A stretch of DNA of 64,000 bases from Albifimbria verrucaria. Its lineage: Eukaryota; Ascomycota; Sordariomycetes; Hypocreales; Stachybotryaceae. Positions 1 through 12,600 of the stretch are shown here, in pieces. The position numbers were made by a program, and so were the translations under genes. The stretch covers positions 1,798,001-1,862,000 of the forward strand of contig JAHREC010000045.1 in NCBI GenBank assembly GCA_020081605.1, written 5' to 3'. The notes under the pieces were generated by a model. The model was not told the origin of the DNA, made no database searches, and saw nothing but the letters and a program-made list of their open reading frames with translations. The stretch's first letter is position 1; each line of letters starts with the position of its first letter.

Positions 1-931
1 TATGGGTCATAATCCTCTTCTGGATTAGGCAGACAATTTGAACGTAGAATAATCATAAGCTTGGGAGATAACGGAGCAAACTGATGCAAGGTGCGCTGCT
101 ACTGCTAACACACTGCCCAGTAGCTTGGCTTTGTTTGAAAGTGCTTGGGCCTTCGTAAACATTGTAACAGTTGTCTGTTAGGACGAACTCCTCATCCGGA
201 CTGGCTGGCGTACATATCGCCATGTAATACTTCTCGACATGATTGGCAAACCATATGGCGTCACTAGAGTACATTTTGTCTTGAAGTTTCCAGAGTGAGT
301 TGTCGTCCAGACCCATCTTTGCTTCCATGATGGTTTTGAGGTTATGGAACCACACATCCATAGGCTTATGGAAGCCGCGTTTCTTCATGTAGTCATTTAG
401 GAGTTGTTTATCATTAGCGTTATAGCTTTCTGCGCTTTCGTGGTAGAACCGTCGGTGAAAGGTTGAACCTCGATACTTTAGGATGAAAATAAACTTGCGC
501 AGTAAGCCGCGTTCGTCACGAGTAAGTGCTATACCAGGGTCGCCGTTGTTGTATGATTTGACAATTTTGTGTATTATGGTACTGGCTTGAGATTCCATAC
601 GACCAAACATTTCCTCAATGTGACGTTGTTCTTTTGTAGTTGGCATTGTCCAATCCGTGTACATATTGTGCTGGCCACAAACGCCTCTGGCAGGGCACTC
701 TTCCAAATTATATGGTTCAGATTCCATGTTGACATAGTGAACCACGGGGTCTCCCGGATGTTTACCCTTGGCATGTTTGTGGGGGCTCTTCTTTGGTTTA
801 CACCCAGGCTCAGGGCAGACAAACTTATGAGTGAAGTTTCTGAGAATAAATTGTGGAATGAAATGATGGTATTCACCTGCGACATTAGCCATGGTGATCG
901 CTGGTGAAGCTTTCGAATAGAATCTTGACAA
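1..931 (-). CDS. DUF4238 family protein, 3' part cut by window edge
   Basis: The N-terminus carries the hallmark of the DUF4238 family, a His-His-Phe-Ile-Pro-Gln segment followed by Leu-Arg-Asn-Phe. The later stretch with LTDNCYNVYEGPS and then FAPLSPKLMIILRS is also typical of this family, whose function is unknown. Two starts are possible, at 931 and at 892 (the second lies just before the HHF motif); neither can be chosen from sequence. The reading frame breaks near position 90-100: one frame ends at a stop at 53, while the adjacent frame continues with the conserved FAPLSPKLM block to the window edge. Adding one base in that short stretch restores a continuous family-like protein. Upstream stops in the second frame make an intron less convincing. 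The protein is soluble-looking, with no signal peptide or membrane segment. No neighbour suggests a role. Confidence 0.75.
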
Positions 932-2016
932 AGAAGATTGGAAACTAAAAGCTACTTGTGGCTACAGCCTTCATATTTCTATCTCAGTACAGCCATAACC
1001 GCCTCATTTTTTGGCCTCCGGTGAACAGGCCGGTAGGCATTGGTTGGGCCAATCTGGCTGGGCTCAGATGTGTTGTCTGATCATCATTGGAGGCTGGTGG
1101 ACAACTTTCCTGCAATGCGACTATCTTTGCATCGGCCTCTCTTCATACCAATGAGAGGTCTTTCGGCCTCCGCCACAATGTCACCTCAGCTTGGTGCTCA
1201 CTTGTCCCCAACCAGAGCCCCAGGCACCATAAATGTTCACGCGGTGCCTTGATTGCCTCGATTTCTCTTTTTTTCTTCTACACAGAAAAAAAAAAAAAAA
1301 AAAAGTTCCTGGTCAGTACAAGTGGTGCCGGGTGGACAATGGTTTCATACGACAAAACGGACCCTCCCACGATCCACGTCCATCCGGCACCATTTTGCAG
1401 TCCCGTCACATTCTTTTTCTCCTAGAAGTGAAAGCATGTCAAGCTTTATGGTTGATTCTGCTTTCAGGGAAGCCACTCGTTTATTCTAACTCCGCAATGC
1501 AAGCCTCTACGCGATTACTAGTAAGATCAGAAACGTACCTTGTCATTAGAAGTTCAAACAGAGCTGATATCTGTCATTAATAGCCATCATCATTGCACAA
1601 CTGAGTTCACGGGGCTTCAGACTGTGTAAGGGGTTCGAAAATAGCACCACCAAAAACGTCTTTGGTTTGCTACTTGTGGCATGAGTACCTTAGAAGGTTC
1701 TTCTGATGTTTTTTCGAATTCCTTAGGCTTTCTGAAGCCCCGTAACTGCAGATTGCCCTGTAGATGGCAAATCAAGCGATGCTTGGTTGCGTTCTTTCCT
1801 TGTATGGGAACAGCTCTAATGCTTTCGAGATGTGAATTAATATGGACAAAAGGCCACGATCATTGGACAGAGGAAAGTCCAAAACAGGTCCGAAGACAAC
1901 CAAGATCGAGTGACTTTAGCGCTCAGCTTATCAAACCAAAATTAAAAACAAACAACGCTTTTACCACCCAACTATCAAACGCCAAATTGCCTCAAAGGCA
2001 CCCCTGAGACCTACCA
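932..2016. other. Intergenic region with a poly-A run
   Basis: This is the shared upstream region of the leftward DUF4238 gene and the rightward zinc-finger gene. It holds a run of about 19 adenines at 1286-1304, preceded by a T/C-rich stretch. A 108-codon open frame at 1681-2007 ends just before the zinc-finger start codon and shows no family features; I read it as leader sequence. No other feature was seen. Confidence 0.5.
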
Positions 2017-2868
2017 ATGTCTCAAGAAAAAGCGAACATCCAGGCTCCGATGGATGATAGCTATTTCGAGGATATATGGTTGAATTATGATCCTGACCTA
2101 AATGATTTGATGGAAACTTTCAACACGACTGACTTATACCCTTTGGATGATACCGGCACTACGGCATGCCCACTGGATTCGATTCAGTTCAGTCAATCAA
2201 ACACTGGTGATTTGTTATTAGTGGAAGGCAGCACTTCTACACTCAACACAGTATATAATGCCTCCGCGGTAAGCAATTTCACCCTTGAGAATCCGGAGTG
2301 CAATATGGGTGGCTATTCATCGGGAAGTTCCAACATGACATCTCCAATTGACTTCCACTTCTCACCAGAAGTGACGAGTTCTCCAGAGTGGTTTTCAGAT
2401 GGCTTTCATCCACCTCAGAGCCATAGTCAGGCCTTTGGTTGCCAATTCATCCACGAGCTACCGCAGGGAATAACAATCAGTACCGAGCAAGTAGCAGCCT
2501 TAGGATCTTTTATAGGCGACACAAGTCTCATCTCTAATCAACAGATCAGTCATAATTCAAATTATTTGAGCAACATCGCGGAGTAAGTCATTATATACCA
2601 TGCTAAATGGTTCAGAGTCGAACTGAAATTGACCAGCACCCAATCGGAATGGATTTGTGAGACGTGTGGTAAAGACCGCAAGACAAAACGTGATCTTGAA
2701 CGGCATATAAACTCTTGTGATCCACAGAGGGCAATGGATATGAACATATACATACCAAGGACCCATTGCGAGCACTGCCCGAAGACTTTTTCTAGGTCTG
2801 ATAATTACAAGCGACATCTCCTAAAAGCCCACGGTTTCCCACGCGCAGCTCGGCTACCGCGGCGTTAG
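2017..2868 (+). CDS. C2H2-type zinc-finger protein, likely transcription factor
   Basis: Two exons encode about 265 residues. Exon 1 gives an acidic, Ser/Asn/Gln-rich region of about 188 residues that resembles an activation domain. Exon 2 gives two C-terminal zinc fingers. The first is C-x2-C-x12-H-x3-C (CETCG ... ERHINSC); the second is a standard C-x2-C-x12-H-x4-H finger (CEHCPKTFSRSDNYKRHLL). The intron has a clear GTAAGT donor at 2583 and an acceptor at 2636 (54 bp); an in-frame alternative acceptor at 2615 would leave only 33 bp, short for a fungus. The basic tail RAARLPRR could aid nuclear import. A two-finger C-terminal protein with an acidic N-terminus fits a sequence-specific regulator; its targets are unknown. 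Confidence 0.8.
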
Positions 2869-4002
2869 GCTTGATGAAGAACATGTGAGGGAAGAAATCC
2901 TTTCGTAGAAGGAAAATCATATGGAGAATGACTCTATGGGGAATAAGGGTAACTAAGTTTACAGATTGACGTCCACTACATACACGTATTTCAAATGTTG
3001 GGACTAGGTTTCAATAAACAACTATTAAAAGATTTTCTCACATGTTCTGCCCTCAGGACACATCGTATCATCCTATAAGCTCACTCTTTGGGATGTTCAT
3101 AGCAATGAGAGGGAAAAGGCAAAAGACTCCTGCATCCGTGAATGAGTTGCTTAAGCTCCTTACGGCTATTGAGAAGTGCGGTTATTGAATGGGAGAGGCC
3201 ACAGGCAGCTGGAAGATGAGCATGATATTCAAGAGTATGAGGGACGAAAGTATTGGCCAACTTTGAATATCACGATATTTCCCAGGCCAAAGGATGCTGG
3301 TCACATAACATGGCCTACGAATCCTAGAAGATTATGACATAGTCGAGTCACCTAAATCTGAGTCAAAATTCAACACCTCCAAGAATATGTAAGCATCTAG
3401 GATTACTGTACAGTATAACACAGCTTATTCCAATGGTTCTTCTAACTTTACAATCTACAGGCCAAATTTCCTTCTCCTGTTGATTCGATGTTAATCATAA
3501 GAGTTAACTTCCAGTACTGTATATACTGTGCATACTTTCTTCGGTCTCATCTTAGCACATTTCTAGCCTGGTGCTCAGGGTTCTCAATGCCTCCAGTATT
3601 TACAGTACTGTAATACAGCACTGGACTATAGCGCATGAGAAGCCTCTACCGTCTTTTGGTCAGAGCATTCAAGTCTTTGTTGTCAGCTCCTTTGTGTTCT
3701 TTGTCTGATAAATTTGGCTCAGGGAGTTTTTACCTGGGCACGCTTGGTCATTGGGCTGTGCTTTCACTAATTTGAGGGCCGAGCCTCCTTGGAGGAAGCT
3801 GTGCAGCACGCCAGTTCTGCAACCCTTGATTCTAACAAAGAGGCCATTCACTTCAGAGGTTTCGAGGATGTGATTTTTACATGGTACATAGTACATACTA
3901 AAGAGTGAGTACATATACCTTGTGGCGGTTTTAGCTTTAATCTTTTCTTGTCTTGTTTCCCTCATTGATTATATTCCAAGCAAAACTTTTCATTCTCACA
4001 TC
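2869..4002. other. AT-rich intergenic region
   Basis: About 1.1 kb of AT-rich sequence between the zinc-finger gene and the kinase gene. A short palindrome-like repetition of TACAGTACTGTA occurs around 3520 and 3605. No supported coding region or RNA gene was seen. Confidence 0.45.
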
Positions 4003-5406
4003 ATGTCGGAATCGGATTGCTTCAGACCTATAGCCGGCCCTTTTGAACCTTATACAGGTTATAAAATGGGTGGCTACCATCCAGTACATTTCTACGACGT
4101 CTTTGACAACCGCTACACTGTGCTTCGCAAACTTGGGTATGGCTATAATGCCACAGTATGGCTTGCCTTGGATAGCCGGTGAGTTGATTGTTCCGATAGG
4201 AATGGGCTTATCTGACAGCTGCATGTAGTTCGAACACATATGTGGCCTTGAAGATATTCACGTCGGACGCAAGTAAACTTGCAGCATTGGAACAGTTATC
4301 TAAACATATTCAGCTTGAGGATGCTAAGGTATTTGAGGGCGAGGCAACCCCTCATTGGTATACAACGTCACTTCAAGTTTTCAGGGCCAAATGGGCGGCA
4401 TATTTGTTTTGTGATGGACCTCAAAGGGCCGCCGTTTTGCCGTACTTACGAAAATGATTCATTCATTGACATTCTTGGCGAGCGACGACTGCGACAACCG
4501 GGAAATTTACTAAGCCATCATATACCAAAAGCCGTTGCTAAGCAAGCAGCAAAAGATGTGCTCGCTGGACTAAACTTGTGGCACAGTAACCGTTTTACAC
4601 ATGGAAACTTGTGCTCTGATCAAGTCCTGGCCAACATTCATCCTATTGATCCAAAATTTGTACCACCAGGTGCCCTGAAGCAGGAGGACCACCAGGTTCG
4701 CTCATTAGTCCGACTTGATGGTGAAGAGCATCCGGAGGCGCCATTGTATCTAGTTTGTTCAAGCCTCTGGGGGTGCTCAGCATTTGAAGAACACTTGTCA
4801 AACAAGATCAAACCTTTGGTCAGCATGATTGGCGTGAGTGGACGTAAGTGCTACTTATCCAGAGTCATTTACTGATATTAACATTTTACAGCCACTCATC
4901 TTCGAGACTATCCGCATGTGCCCACTTTAGATTCAGCTTTCTGGTCCCCGGAGCTAATCTTGACAAACTACTTCTGTGAAGAAATAGACATTTGGAGCTT
5001 TGGGTGCCTTCTATTTCAAATCTTCACCAACAATATGCTGATCGAGACTTACGCGTATCACTTCGCTAGCGAAGACTATGAGACTTCGAAGGATCGTCAT
5101 CTCCTTGAAATCTGTGAAGTTATGCAGAGGCCGCTCCCAAAGAACATTCGCGGGATGTGGCCTCGGGCGAATCGATACTTTAACTCTGAGGGCTACATCT
5201 GCTCGCATCCTCCATTCCACAACGAAGCTCCTTCCTTGGAAGAAGCACTCGACGGCAAGCTGCCGGCTGACATGGACGATACAGATAAGAGGGAGTTTTT
5301 GGAACTGTTGCGATGGATACTTGACCTTGATCCATCTACGCGACCTAGAATATCTCAGATTATGCAGCACCCATGGTTCAAGGATGAGGAAGCATCCGAA
5401 AGCTAA
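4003..5406 (+). CDS. Divergent SRPK-like protein kinase, probably a pseudokinase
   Basis: The start is placed at 4003 (MSESDCFRPI). The first exon has the SR-protein kinase signature GGYHPVHFYDVFDNRY followed by a glycine-loop-like KLGYGYNATVWLALD. Exon 2 (after a 50-bp intron, 4179-4228) supplies the VALK lysine; exon 3 (after a 48-bp intron, 4844-4891) has the WSPEL and DIWSFGCLLFQIF elements of the C-lobe and an ending typical of the kinase fold (RPRISQIMQHPWF). Key catalytic parts are degraded: the HRD-type motif reads HGN, so the catalytic aspartate is Asn, and no DFG motif is visible where IKPLVSMIG stands. The frame changes near 4370, between KVFEGEATPHW and FKFSGPNGRH, so an indel lies there. 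It is likely catalytically inactive or decaying. Such divergent SRPK paralogues are common in accessory parts of fungal genomes. Confidence 0.7.
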
Positions 5407-7640
5407 GGGGCTTGTTGGTCTGCGCTTTGGCTTGATTTATGGGTTTATTTAAGTCTTTCATTATTCTCATTGACTCATGCAGCTATCAAGCACCAATTCT
5501 CATCGCCTACTAGAACACTAGTCAAGTGATAGTGAGGGCTGCCCGTTCTATCTGCTCTGTACGGTGTTGGATGACGGCCATTACGGGCCTGCCATGGCCG
5601 GCGATTGTGATTTATCGAACCCGCTTTCCGAACTATCCCCACTGTGACCGTAGCTCAACTCCGGTGGCTATTCAGGCGCCGAGCGCCTGTGTTCCTCAAT
5701 TGATGGTGTTCCGGTCGCGCATTAGTGTGTATGCTATGGGCCTGACCATGACTGAAGCATCCCTCCCTAGCCAATGTTTGTCTTCTCATGGGGTATAACC
5801 GAGGTCGAATGAATATGAATGCCTGAGATTCGCTCACTAGACTTGGATCGAAGGGATATAATGCCGAACCAAATAGAGGGGCTGGGTGGTATATCTCATG
5901 CTAGATGTCTTCTTACGGCCATGGGGAAACTGTTTGGCTCGTTACACTTTCCATACCCTGAACCTTGCCTCGTTGACTACAATCAACATCAGAATGCTCA
6001 AACCGTGGCTGTTTACTACCACGAAAAGCTCGGATGAAAAATAGGGCCCTTCACTTTCAGCATTGTATCAGGTGCAGGTCAGGCTTGCTGCTGAGACTAC
6101 GTGTTACAGAACCAGTCTTGACCAGCCGCTCGAACTGTGGGGTGACAAAATCCAGACATGTGAACCAAAAGAAACCATCGACTTGGATCCCGTGTGTGGC
6201 TGGTATGGATGCATCTTAGCTGAGCACTATGAGCTTAACGTCAGCCAACTCTGACTTTGAGATGATATAATTTTCCAACTGTCAGTCAAGGCTAGTGCCA
6301 GCTATTAACAAGTGAATGTTTGTCAAGAACAGGTTGACCGCCATGCTGGGTGTTGGGAGTGGAATTTGAAGGTTGGTCGCTGAGAAACCGCGGAACTCAA
6401 CGCCAAGACGGGCAGGTTCGACGGCAACTTACGGTCCAGTTAGCTTACGGTCCGCCGGCCTCCTGAAGGCTTGCCCAAATTACATGGCTTGAAGGAATCG
6501 CTCCAAGTTCTTTTTCACATGGTAGTTGGTGCGGAGCGACGGGCTAGAGCGGGTTCTGAATGTGGGACTACCGGTATGGTTCGTGGCGGTCGCTCAGCCA
6601 GGGCTGATTTAGAGCGCCAGCGAGCAGGGGCTAAAGCTGTCGACCGCATGGCCGTGGCGTTTGGGCTTGAGTCGGAGGCATAGCTGATCGCGGTCTGGAT
6701 ACAAGTAAGCCTTAGGTAGGGAGGAGGAAGGGAGAATAAGCCAAGCATTTGCCGGAGAAGCAGTTGGCCAAGGCGAGCGAGTGGCTTGTCCAGGAGGGGA
6801 GCCGGTGCAGGGTGATGCTCCCACTAGCTGTCCATTGTCTCTTTTTTTCCTTCTCTTTGTTCTGTTTGGAAACTGTTTCAGGCACAGCGGTTGTTGAACC
6901 ATACGGCAATTGTTTTGGCGTGACACAGCCGAGACACCGTTTTCCCGCGATGAGCCACAACTGTGTCGTACATGACCTCGAGGCAAAATCATGTTCCGCA
7001 AAGGGGATGTTGTCGTCGTGATGCTCCACGAACTGGGATCGAGTGGAGTTTTTCGGGGCCGAATTCAAGAAATGATCTGCCACTACTTTTTTTTTCCTAA
7101 TGAGATTCAGCCGCCGAGACCAGGTAGGCGGATTTTCTTGAAGCGTGGCAGACAGATGGAGAAGAGTTGGGGCCACGAGCTAGTAAACCCATGCGACAGA
7201 ACCAGGTAAGCTCAGATGATGTGGCTTCTGGCCAGCGGATCCACGCGGTACAGCTCGTCATGAAGGCCCAGAGCAGGAGCAGGGCCGGGTCAGGTGAAGC
7301 CATGTCTGGCTGGCGTTGATGGTTATTTGCAGAATAAAGACGGGACGTTATCCGCTCGTGCTCCTTGGTGCGACGCCCAAGCCTCCTCCTGTGTAAGCTG
7401 CTGGTGGCCTGGCCTCCTTTACTAGATAAACAAACCATAAGAGCTCCCCCGTTTGCGCCTCGGGGGCCACGTCATAAACCGCGTACCGAAGAAAATAAGA
7501 GAGAGCGAAGGAGGATGGATCGTTAAGGTCAGCGCCCTCGACCCGCTTCCCGCTCCGCCCCTTGTCCGCCGACCAATTCAATCCAGTCGATCTCGCGTGA
7601 TCGTCGTCGGACCGCGCAACGCTCGCGACTACAGCAGCAA
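5407..7640. other. Intergenic, no supported gene
   Basis: Only short, overlapping open frames on both strands with no recognisable domain. The base composition changes from AT-richer to GC-richer around 6.3 kb. Two copies of CTTACGGTCC lie near 6430-6452. I see no mobile element and no RNA gene. Confidence 0.4.
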
Positions 7641-7761
7641 ATGTCAACCACGATGCAGGGCTATTACGTGCCGTCGGGCTATGGCGCAGGCCAGCCGGCG
7701 GCGAGCCAGAGACAGAAGCCGAGGATTACGGTGCAGACGGCGGGGACGGGGATTAATACGT
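7641..7761 (+). CDS. Candidate first coding exon of an unidentified gene
   Basis: An ATG in a reasonable context opens 40 codons that end exactly at a strong GTAAGT donor at 7762. The peptide starts MSTTMQGYYVPSGYG and continues with a Gln/Arg/Thr-rich stretch ending near TAGTGINT. The upstream sequence is C/T-rich and looks like a fungal 5' leader. I could not find a convincing next exon before the chitin synthase activator gene begins at 9672, and I do not recognise the peptide. It could also be the upstream open reading frame of a long spliced leader. Confidence is low. Confidence 0.3.
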
Positions 7762-7780
7762 GTAAGTTACGAGAGTGACA

Positions 7781-7808
7781 CGATGCGATGCGATGCGATA
7801 CGATACGA
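7781..7808. repeat. Pentanucleotide microsatellite (GATGC)n
   Basis: About five tandem units of CGATG/CGATA directly downstream of the candidate exon donor site. Confidence 0.8.
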
Positions 7809-8315
7809 CGGAGAACGAGGTCGAGTCGAATGTCTAAACTAGGACGGCAGTCTGTCTACTATGTTCCATTCCTTTCCCCTTGCAATCATCTACTATGCAG
7901 GACTTGAAGTCAGTCCTGCGTCTATAGCAGAGCTTGCATTGCATGAGCCCTACGAGCCGGGGGTCTGGCGTGGTACCGATGCATGCGAAATTGGACCGAA
8001 GCCGACCGTGTTCTATGGATAGTAACAAAACGACGCGGATCCAATTCTGGAAGCCCAGCAGTTGACGCGCGTGTGGAACTGACCGGGCCAAGCGACAGGG
8101 GTCGAAGGGGTGTGTGGTCCCTGGGGATGAAGATCTACAACCTACAGGCAATGCACATAGACGAGCGTTGCGTGTCGTCGCGGCAAATGGCCCTGATGGG
8201 GATCGTGTCTGGCTCTCTTCCAAGCGGTTGAGGAGGCGTTGCATTGCAGTGCACAGGAAGGATTGCGCCGAGATTGTAGGGACGAACAAGTGTTTATCGC
8301 AAAATGGAGCTGTTT

Positions 8316-8350
8316 TGCGATGCGATGCGATGTGATGCGATGCGATGCGG
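8316..8350. repeat. Pentanucleotide microsatellite (GATGC)n, second array
   Basis: About seven units of GCGAT with one GTGAT variant. It has the same unit as the array about 540 bp upstream. Confidence 0.8.
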
Positions 8351-8902
8351 CTTCAAGATGAATCTGACTGGCGGCTGCGCGTTGACCTGCCTACCTGGAC
8401 GGTGCCCTGCATAATATCTTGCTGGCTCTGCCTTTGCTTTCATTTCTGTTGCTTTTTTCTTCTTTTTCTGTATGCCAGGGAGGTTTTCTGACTGGTAATT
8501 CCATATCTCCTGTTGTGTTACACGATGCTGTTGTTGGTGGTTTACCTGTGCTACATCGGGCGAAGACTGATTAGGATGTCAGTCTACCCCATACGGGCTG
8601 GGCGGATGGAGATGTCGAATTGTGTTTTCCTATGTTGAATTTCGTCCATGTTCACATCACATTTCCCTGTGTCTTCTTTCTTTTAATTTGATTATCGGGC
8701 TCTGCAGGCCGGCGGCAGATGAAGCAAAGCAAGCAGTGGGGTACACAACTCATCATGATGGTGCTTCGCCACAGAACGAGGCAAAGCACCCTGTTCTGGC
8801 TGCCCCTCCACTAAAAACAGGCCTGCTAAGAGCTAGGGGGGACAAGAGCCCTCTATCGAACGGTAGTCTGTTGTTTACGTGGCGCTAATACAGCTTGCCT
8901 TT

Positions 8903-8942
8903 GCAGCGCAGTGCAATGCAGTGCAGTGCAGGGCAGGGCAGC
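8903..8942. repeat. Pentanucleotide repeat (GTGCA/GGGCA)n
   Basis: About eight imperfect units of the form GTGCA that change to GGGCA at the right end. Confidence 0.75.
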
Positions 8943-9671
8943 ACCGGCGGTAATTAGCTGGGCGTCTTATACCCTCACCCCGTCGTTCCTGTTTTCCCCA
9001 TCGTCAAGCAAGCAAGCCACGCACCCTCGCTTTTCCGCAACGTCCCGTCCCGGCGGTTTGGACGTTGGGTTTCTTTGTATAGACAGAGACAGGCTGCCCT
9101 TTCGAAACAGGAAGCCAGCCTGGCCACCAGGTCAGGGATTGATTGACTGATTGACTGCACGGATTTTTGGGGTCCCTTTTTCTTTTTTCCCTTTTCTTCT
9201 TCTTTTCTTTTTACTCATATCTCGGGCTCGGTGCTTTCTTGTCCGCTTTTTTTTTTCCTGTTTTCCTTTTGCTTTTCCCTCTCCCGTTTCTCCAAGACAA
9301 CTCAACTGAACTAAAGCCCCACTGCGCTTGCTCCCCGCGGTTACCTGAACTGAACAAGTCAGTCAAGTCAGTAACATTGCCTTACTTAACTTAGTACCTA
9401 CCGTGCCTTGGATTTTCCACCAGCGTGAACCCCAAACAGCCAGTGCTTGGACTTGGACTTCACAAACACCTCTTCTTCTCTCTTCCCTCTTCGTCATCTT
9501 TTCCCCTTCTGCCACGCTCCGAACCCAGGACCCTAAGACTCGACCTCGGACCGCTTACTCCCTCCCTCCCTTGCCGTCAGACGACCGACATAACTATAGA
9601 TCCTCCTTGCTGACAGACAGCCCTCCGGTGGCTTGGTTCTCCCAGATAGAGGACTCTCCATCGCCGCCAAC

Positions 9672-12600
9672 ATGGCCAACCCTGTTGGAGCCACCTTTGT
9701 CCCGGGCGGCTTCGATGATTACTACCTGCCCGAGGTCGTGGCGCCTTCTCCTCAGAGGTGCGTGTGTGTGCTCTTCCGGTCTTTTCCTTCCTTTGATTTA
9801 CTTCATCCTGTCTCGTTCATTATTTTGTATTGTTTTGTTTTGTTTTTGTATTTTTTACTGTCGCTCCCTCCGCCCCCGCCATGCGCAACTTCACGTACCC
9901 AAGCAACTCGATTCAAGGTGGGGCCGCTGACGATTCTTTGTTTCTGCCATGCAGGGTGACCCCTCAGGTGCCTCAGAACATGCAGGAAGACCTCCAACGC
10001 ATGGAACTCGAAGCTCGCGAAGTTGGTTCCTCCTCCCGCCTCGATCGCGAACCCTCCCTCTCCCACTACATGGGCCGTAAGCCCGCCGACGCCTCCCAGC
10101 CCTACCCTCAGCAGCAGCAACAGCAGCAACAGTCTCGGCCGCCGCCCTCCCACCCGCCCGTCATGCAGACCCCGATGACATGAGGGCTTATCAGAACGAT
10201 GACAACCGTGCCCAGCGACTCGATGACATGAAGTGGGACGCCCCGTCCTTCTCCCCTTTTCCTAAGGTTACCGGCGACAATGTTCCCCGGCCGACGATGA
10301 GAAGGAGGAGATCCTTTGGAAGGCTCGCAAGCATGTCCTGCACTCCCAGAACGTCGGCATGCAGATTAGCTGGGCCCGCGACGTCCTCGACTGGGCTGAG
10401 ATTGCCATGGAGGCTGCCGCCCGCGAAGGCGACAACCGTCCCAGCACCCCACGCATCGAGCACGAGCTGCGCGTCGACGCCCTCAACATCATCAAGTACC
10501 TCGCCGGCCAGGAACACCCCGATGCCCTCTACATCCGCTCCAAGTGGCTCGAGTTTGGCAAGTTCGGCAACCGCGTCGACAAGCGCGAGGCTTTTAGCGG
10601 CTACCGACGCGCCGCTGACCTGGGCAACGCCCGCTCCGAGTACCGCATGGGCATGCTGTTCGAGCAGTCCAACGACATGTCCAAGGCCAAGGAGCATTAC
10701 TACCGCGGCCTGTCCCTCAAGGACTCCGCCTCCCTCTACCGCATGGGCATGATGAGCCTCCTCGGCCAGCATGGTGAGGTCAAGGACTACCCCGCGGCAT
10801 CGAGCGCATTCTCATGGCCGCCGACTGTGCCGACGAGGACGCGCCACAGGGCGCCTACGTCTACGGTATGCTCGTCGGCCGTGATCTTCCCGATATTCAG
10901 GTCCCTGAAGGCCTCCTACCCCAGAGCATCGAGACGGCCAAGATGTACATCGAAAAGTCCGCTTATTTGGGCTTTGCTAAGGCCCAGCTCAAGATGGGTC
11001 AGGCTTTCGAGCTCTGCCAGTTTGGCTGCGAGTTTAATCCTGCCTACTCTCTCCATTACTACGGCTTGGCCGCCCGCCAGGGTCTTCCTGAAGCCGCCCT
11101 CGGTGTGAGCCGTTGGTTCCTCTTCGGCTACGAGGGCGTCTTCAAGAAGAATGAGGAGCTGGCCTTCAAATACGCCAACGCTGCTGCCGTCGCTAAGCTG
11201 CCCACCGGCGCCTTTGCTATGGGCTATTACAACGAGATCGGCATCCACGTTGCCAAGAACATCAACGAGGCTCGCAGGTGGTACCAGATCGCCGCTGAGC
11301 AGGGCAACAAGGACGCAGTTGGTCGTCTTGAGTCCCTAGACCAGGATAGGAGCCTGTCGAAGCAGGATCACGAGACGACGACGCTGACCCGCATCAAGTC
11401 GCAGCACGGTTCCATGAGGGGCAAGCGACCCGACCGTTTCAAGCAGCCCCAACAGATGCCTGCCGTCGCCGAAGGAAGCGGTCCAGTGACTCCCGTTGAT
11501 GACAGGGCACCCCGCATCTCGCCTCTCCCATCACCGGGAATGCGACCCACCATTGTGACAGAGCACAACGTGCCCGACCCCTCCCGTGCCGCGTTTGTCT
11601 CCGGCGAGGCAGCCCAATCGACGCAATCGCTACCACTGCGACCACACTCTTCCGCCCCTACCCCGATGGCGACGATAACAGGCCTCCACCGCTGAACATG
11701 GCCCCGCTACGCGCCAGGTCTGCTGCGCCCTATCCCGAGGATGATATGCGCGGCCCAGTTTCTCCGCCGTTGGCTCAAGGTGGCCGGCCACCCCATGGCC
11801 CGGCTGCGGACCGTCCAGGCAGCGCTTTTGGCATCAGGACACAGGGTGGTCCTGGTCCCGGACCCGGGCTGGGCCTGGGCCTGGGCCTCGACCTATCGCA
11901 GGATCTCAGTCCATGGGCAACCTCCATCCAAACCCTCACCCCGATCCTCGTGGCAGGGTTGCTTCTACCGGCTACGGTCCTCCCAACCCCGGTGGCTTCC
12001 GCCAACCTGGCCAGGGTCCACCTAACCCGGCCATGAACCAATACCCACGGGACGACATGCACGGGCGGGCTGCAAGTGCTCAGCCGTATCCCAACAACCA
12101 CCAACAACCCGGGCGAGGACCTCGGCCACCGATGGGCCCCCACAGCACATGAACTCTCAACCACTTCCCGGTAGCATTCCGCCGGCTGGCATGGACCCCG
12201 GGCGCAACTTTGATCCTCGCATGGGTTCTGCCCGACCGGTGTCCGAGATTCCGAAGCAGCAGAACCAGGAGCGCTTCTCGCGAGTCCCTGGTGCCGCCGG
12301 CACGAGAGTTGATAGGGTAAGTCTTAATTTCTGTCCAATTGATGCTAGATTTGTTGCTCACAGCCCTCAGGTACCCACTGGACATGGCGCGCCACCGCCG
12401 CAAGCCGCACCAAATGTCAACCGTCCACATACCAACTCGCCAGGACCTGCAGTTGGCCGAGTCGGTACGGCGCCCCCAGCTCAGATGCAACGGCCACCTG
12501 AGAAGAGGCCCAGCCCGGCCCCAACAGCGGCTTCAGCCCCAGCCAAGCCTGCCAAGCAGGGACCTGCCACTTTTGAGGACATGGGCATTCCTCAGGGCAA

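Larger units (their letters stand above)
7809..9671. other. Long upstream/leader region of the chitin synthase activator
   Basis: About 1.9 kb without a supported coding region. It contains two further period-5 repeats and, from about 8.4 kb on, long pyrimidine-rich tracts (for example 9177-9290) of the kind seen in promoters and leaders of constitutively expressed fungal genes. Frames within it have no recognisable domains. Confidence 0.45.

Noticed and set aside
1681..2007. 108-codon frame just before the zinc-finger gene, in the same frame
   Set aside because: It ends at a stop before the ATG and has no recognisable feature; most likely leader.
10191..11248. Antisense frames opposite the chitin synthase activator
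   Set aside because: The forward strand has clear Sel1 repeats and splice sites; the antisense frames show no family features.
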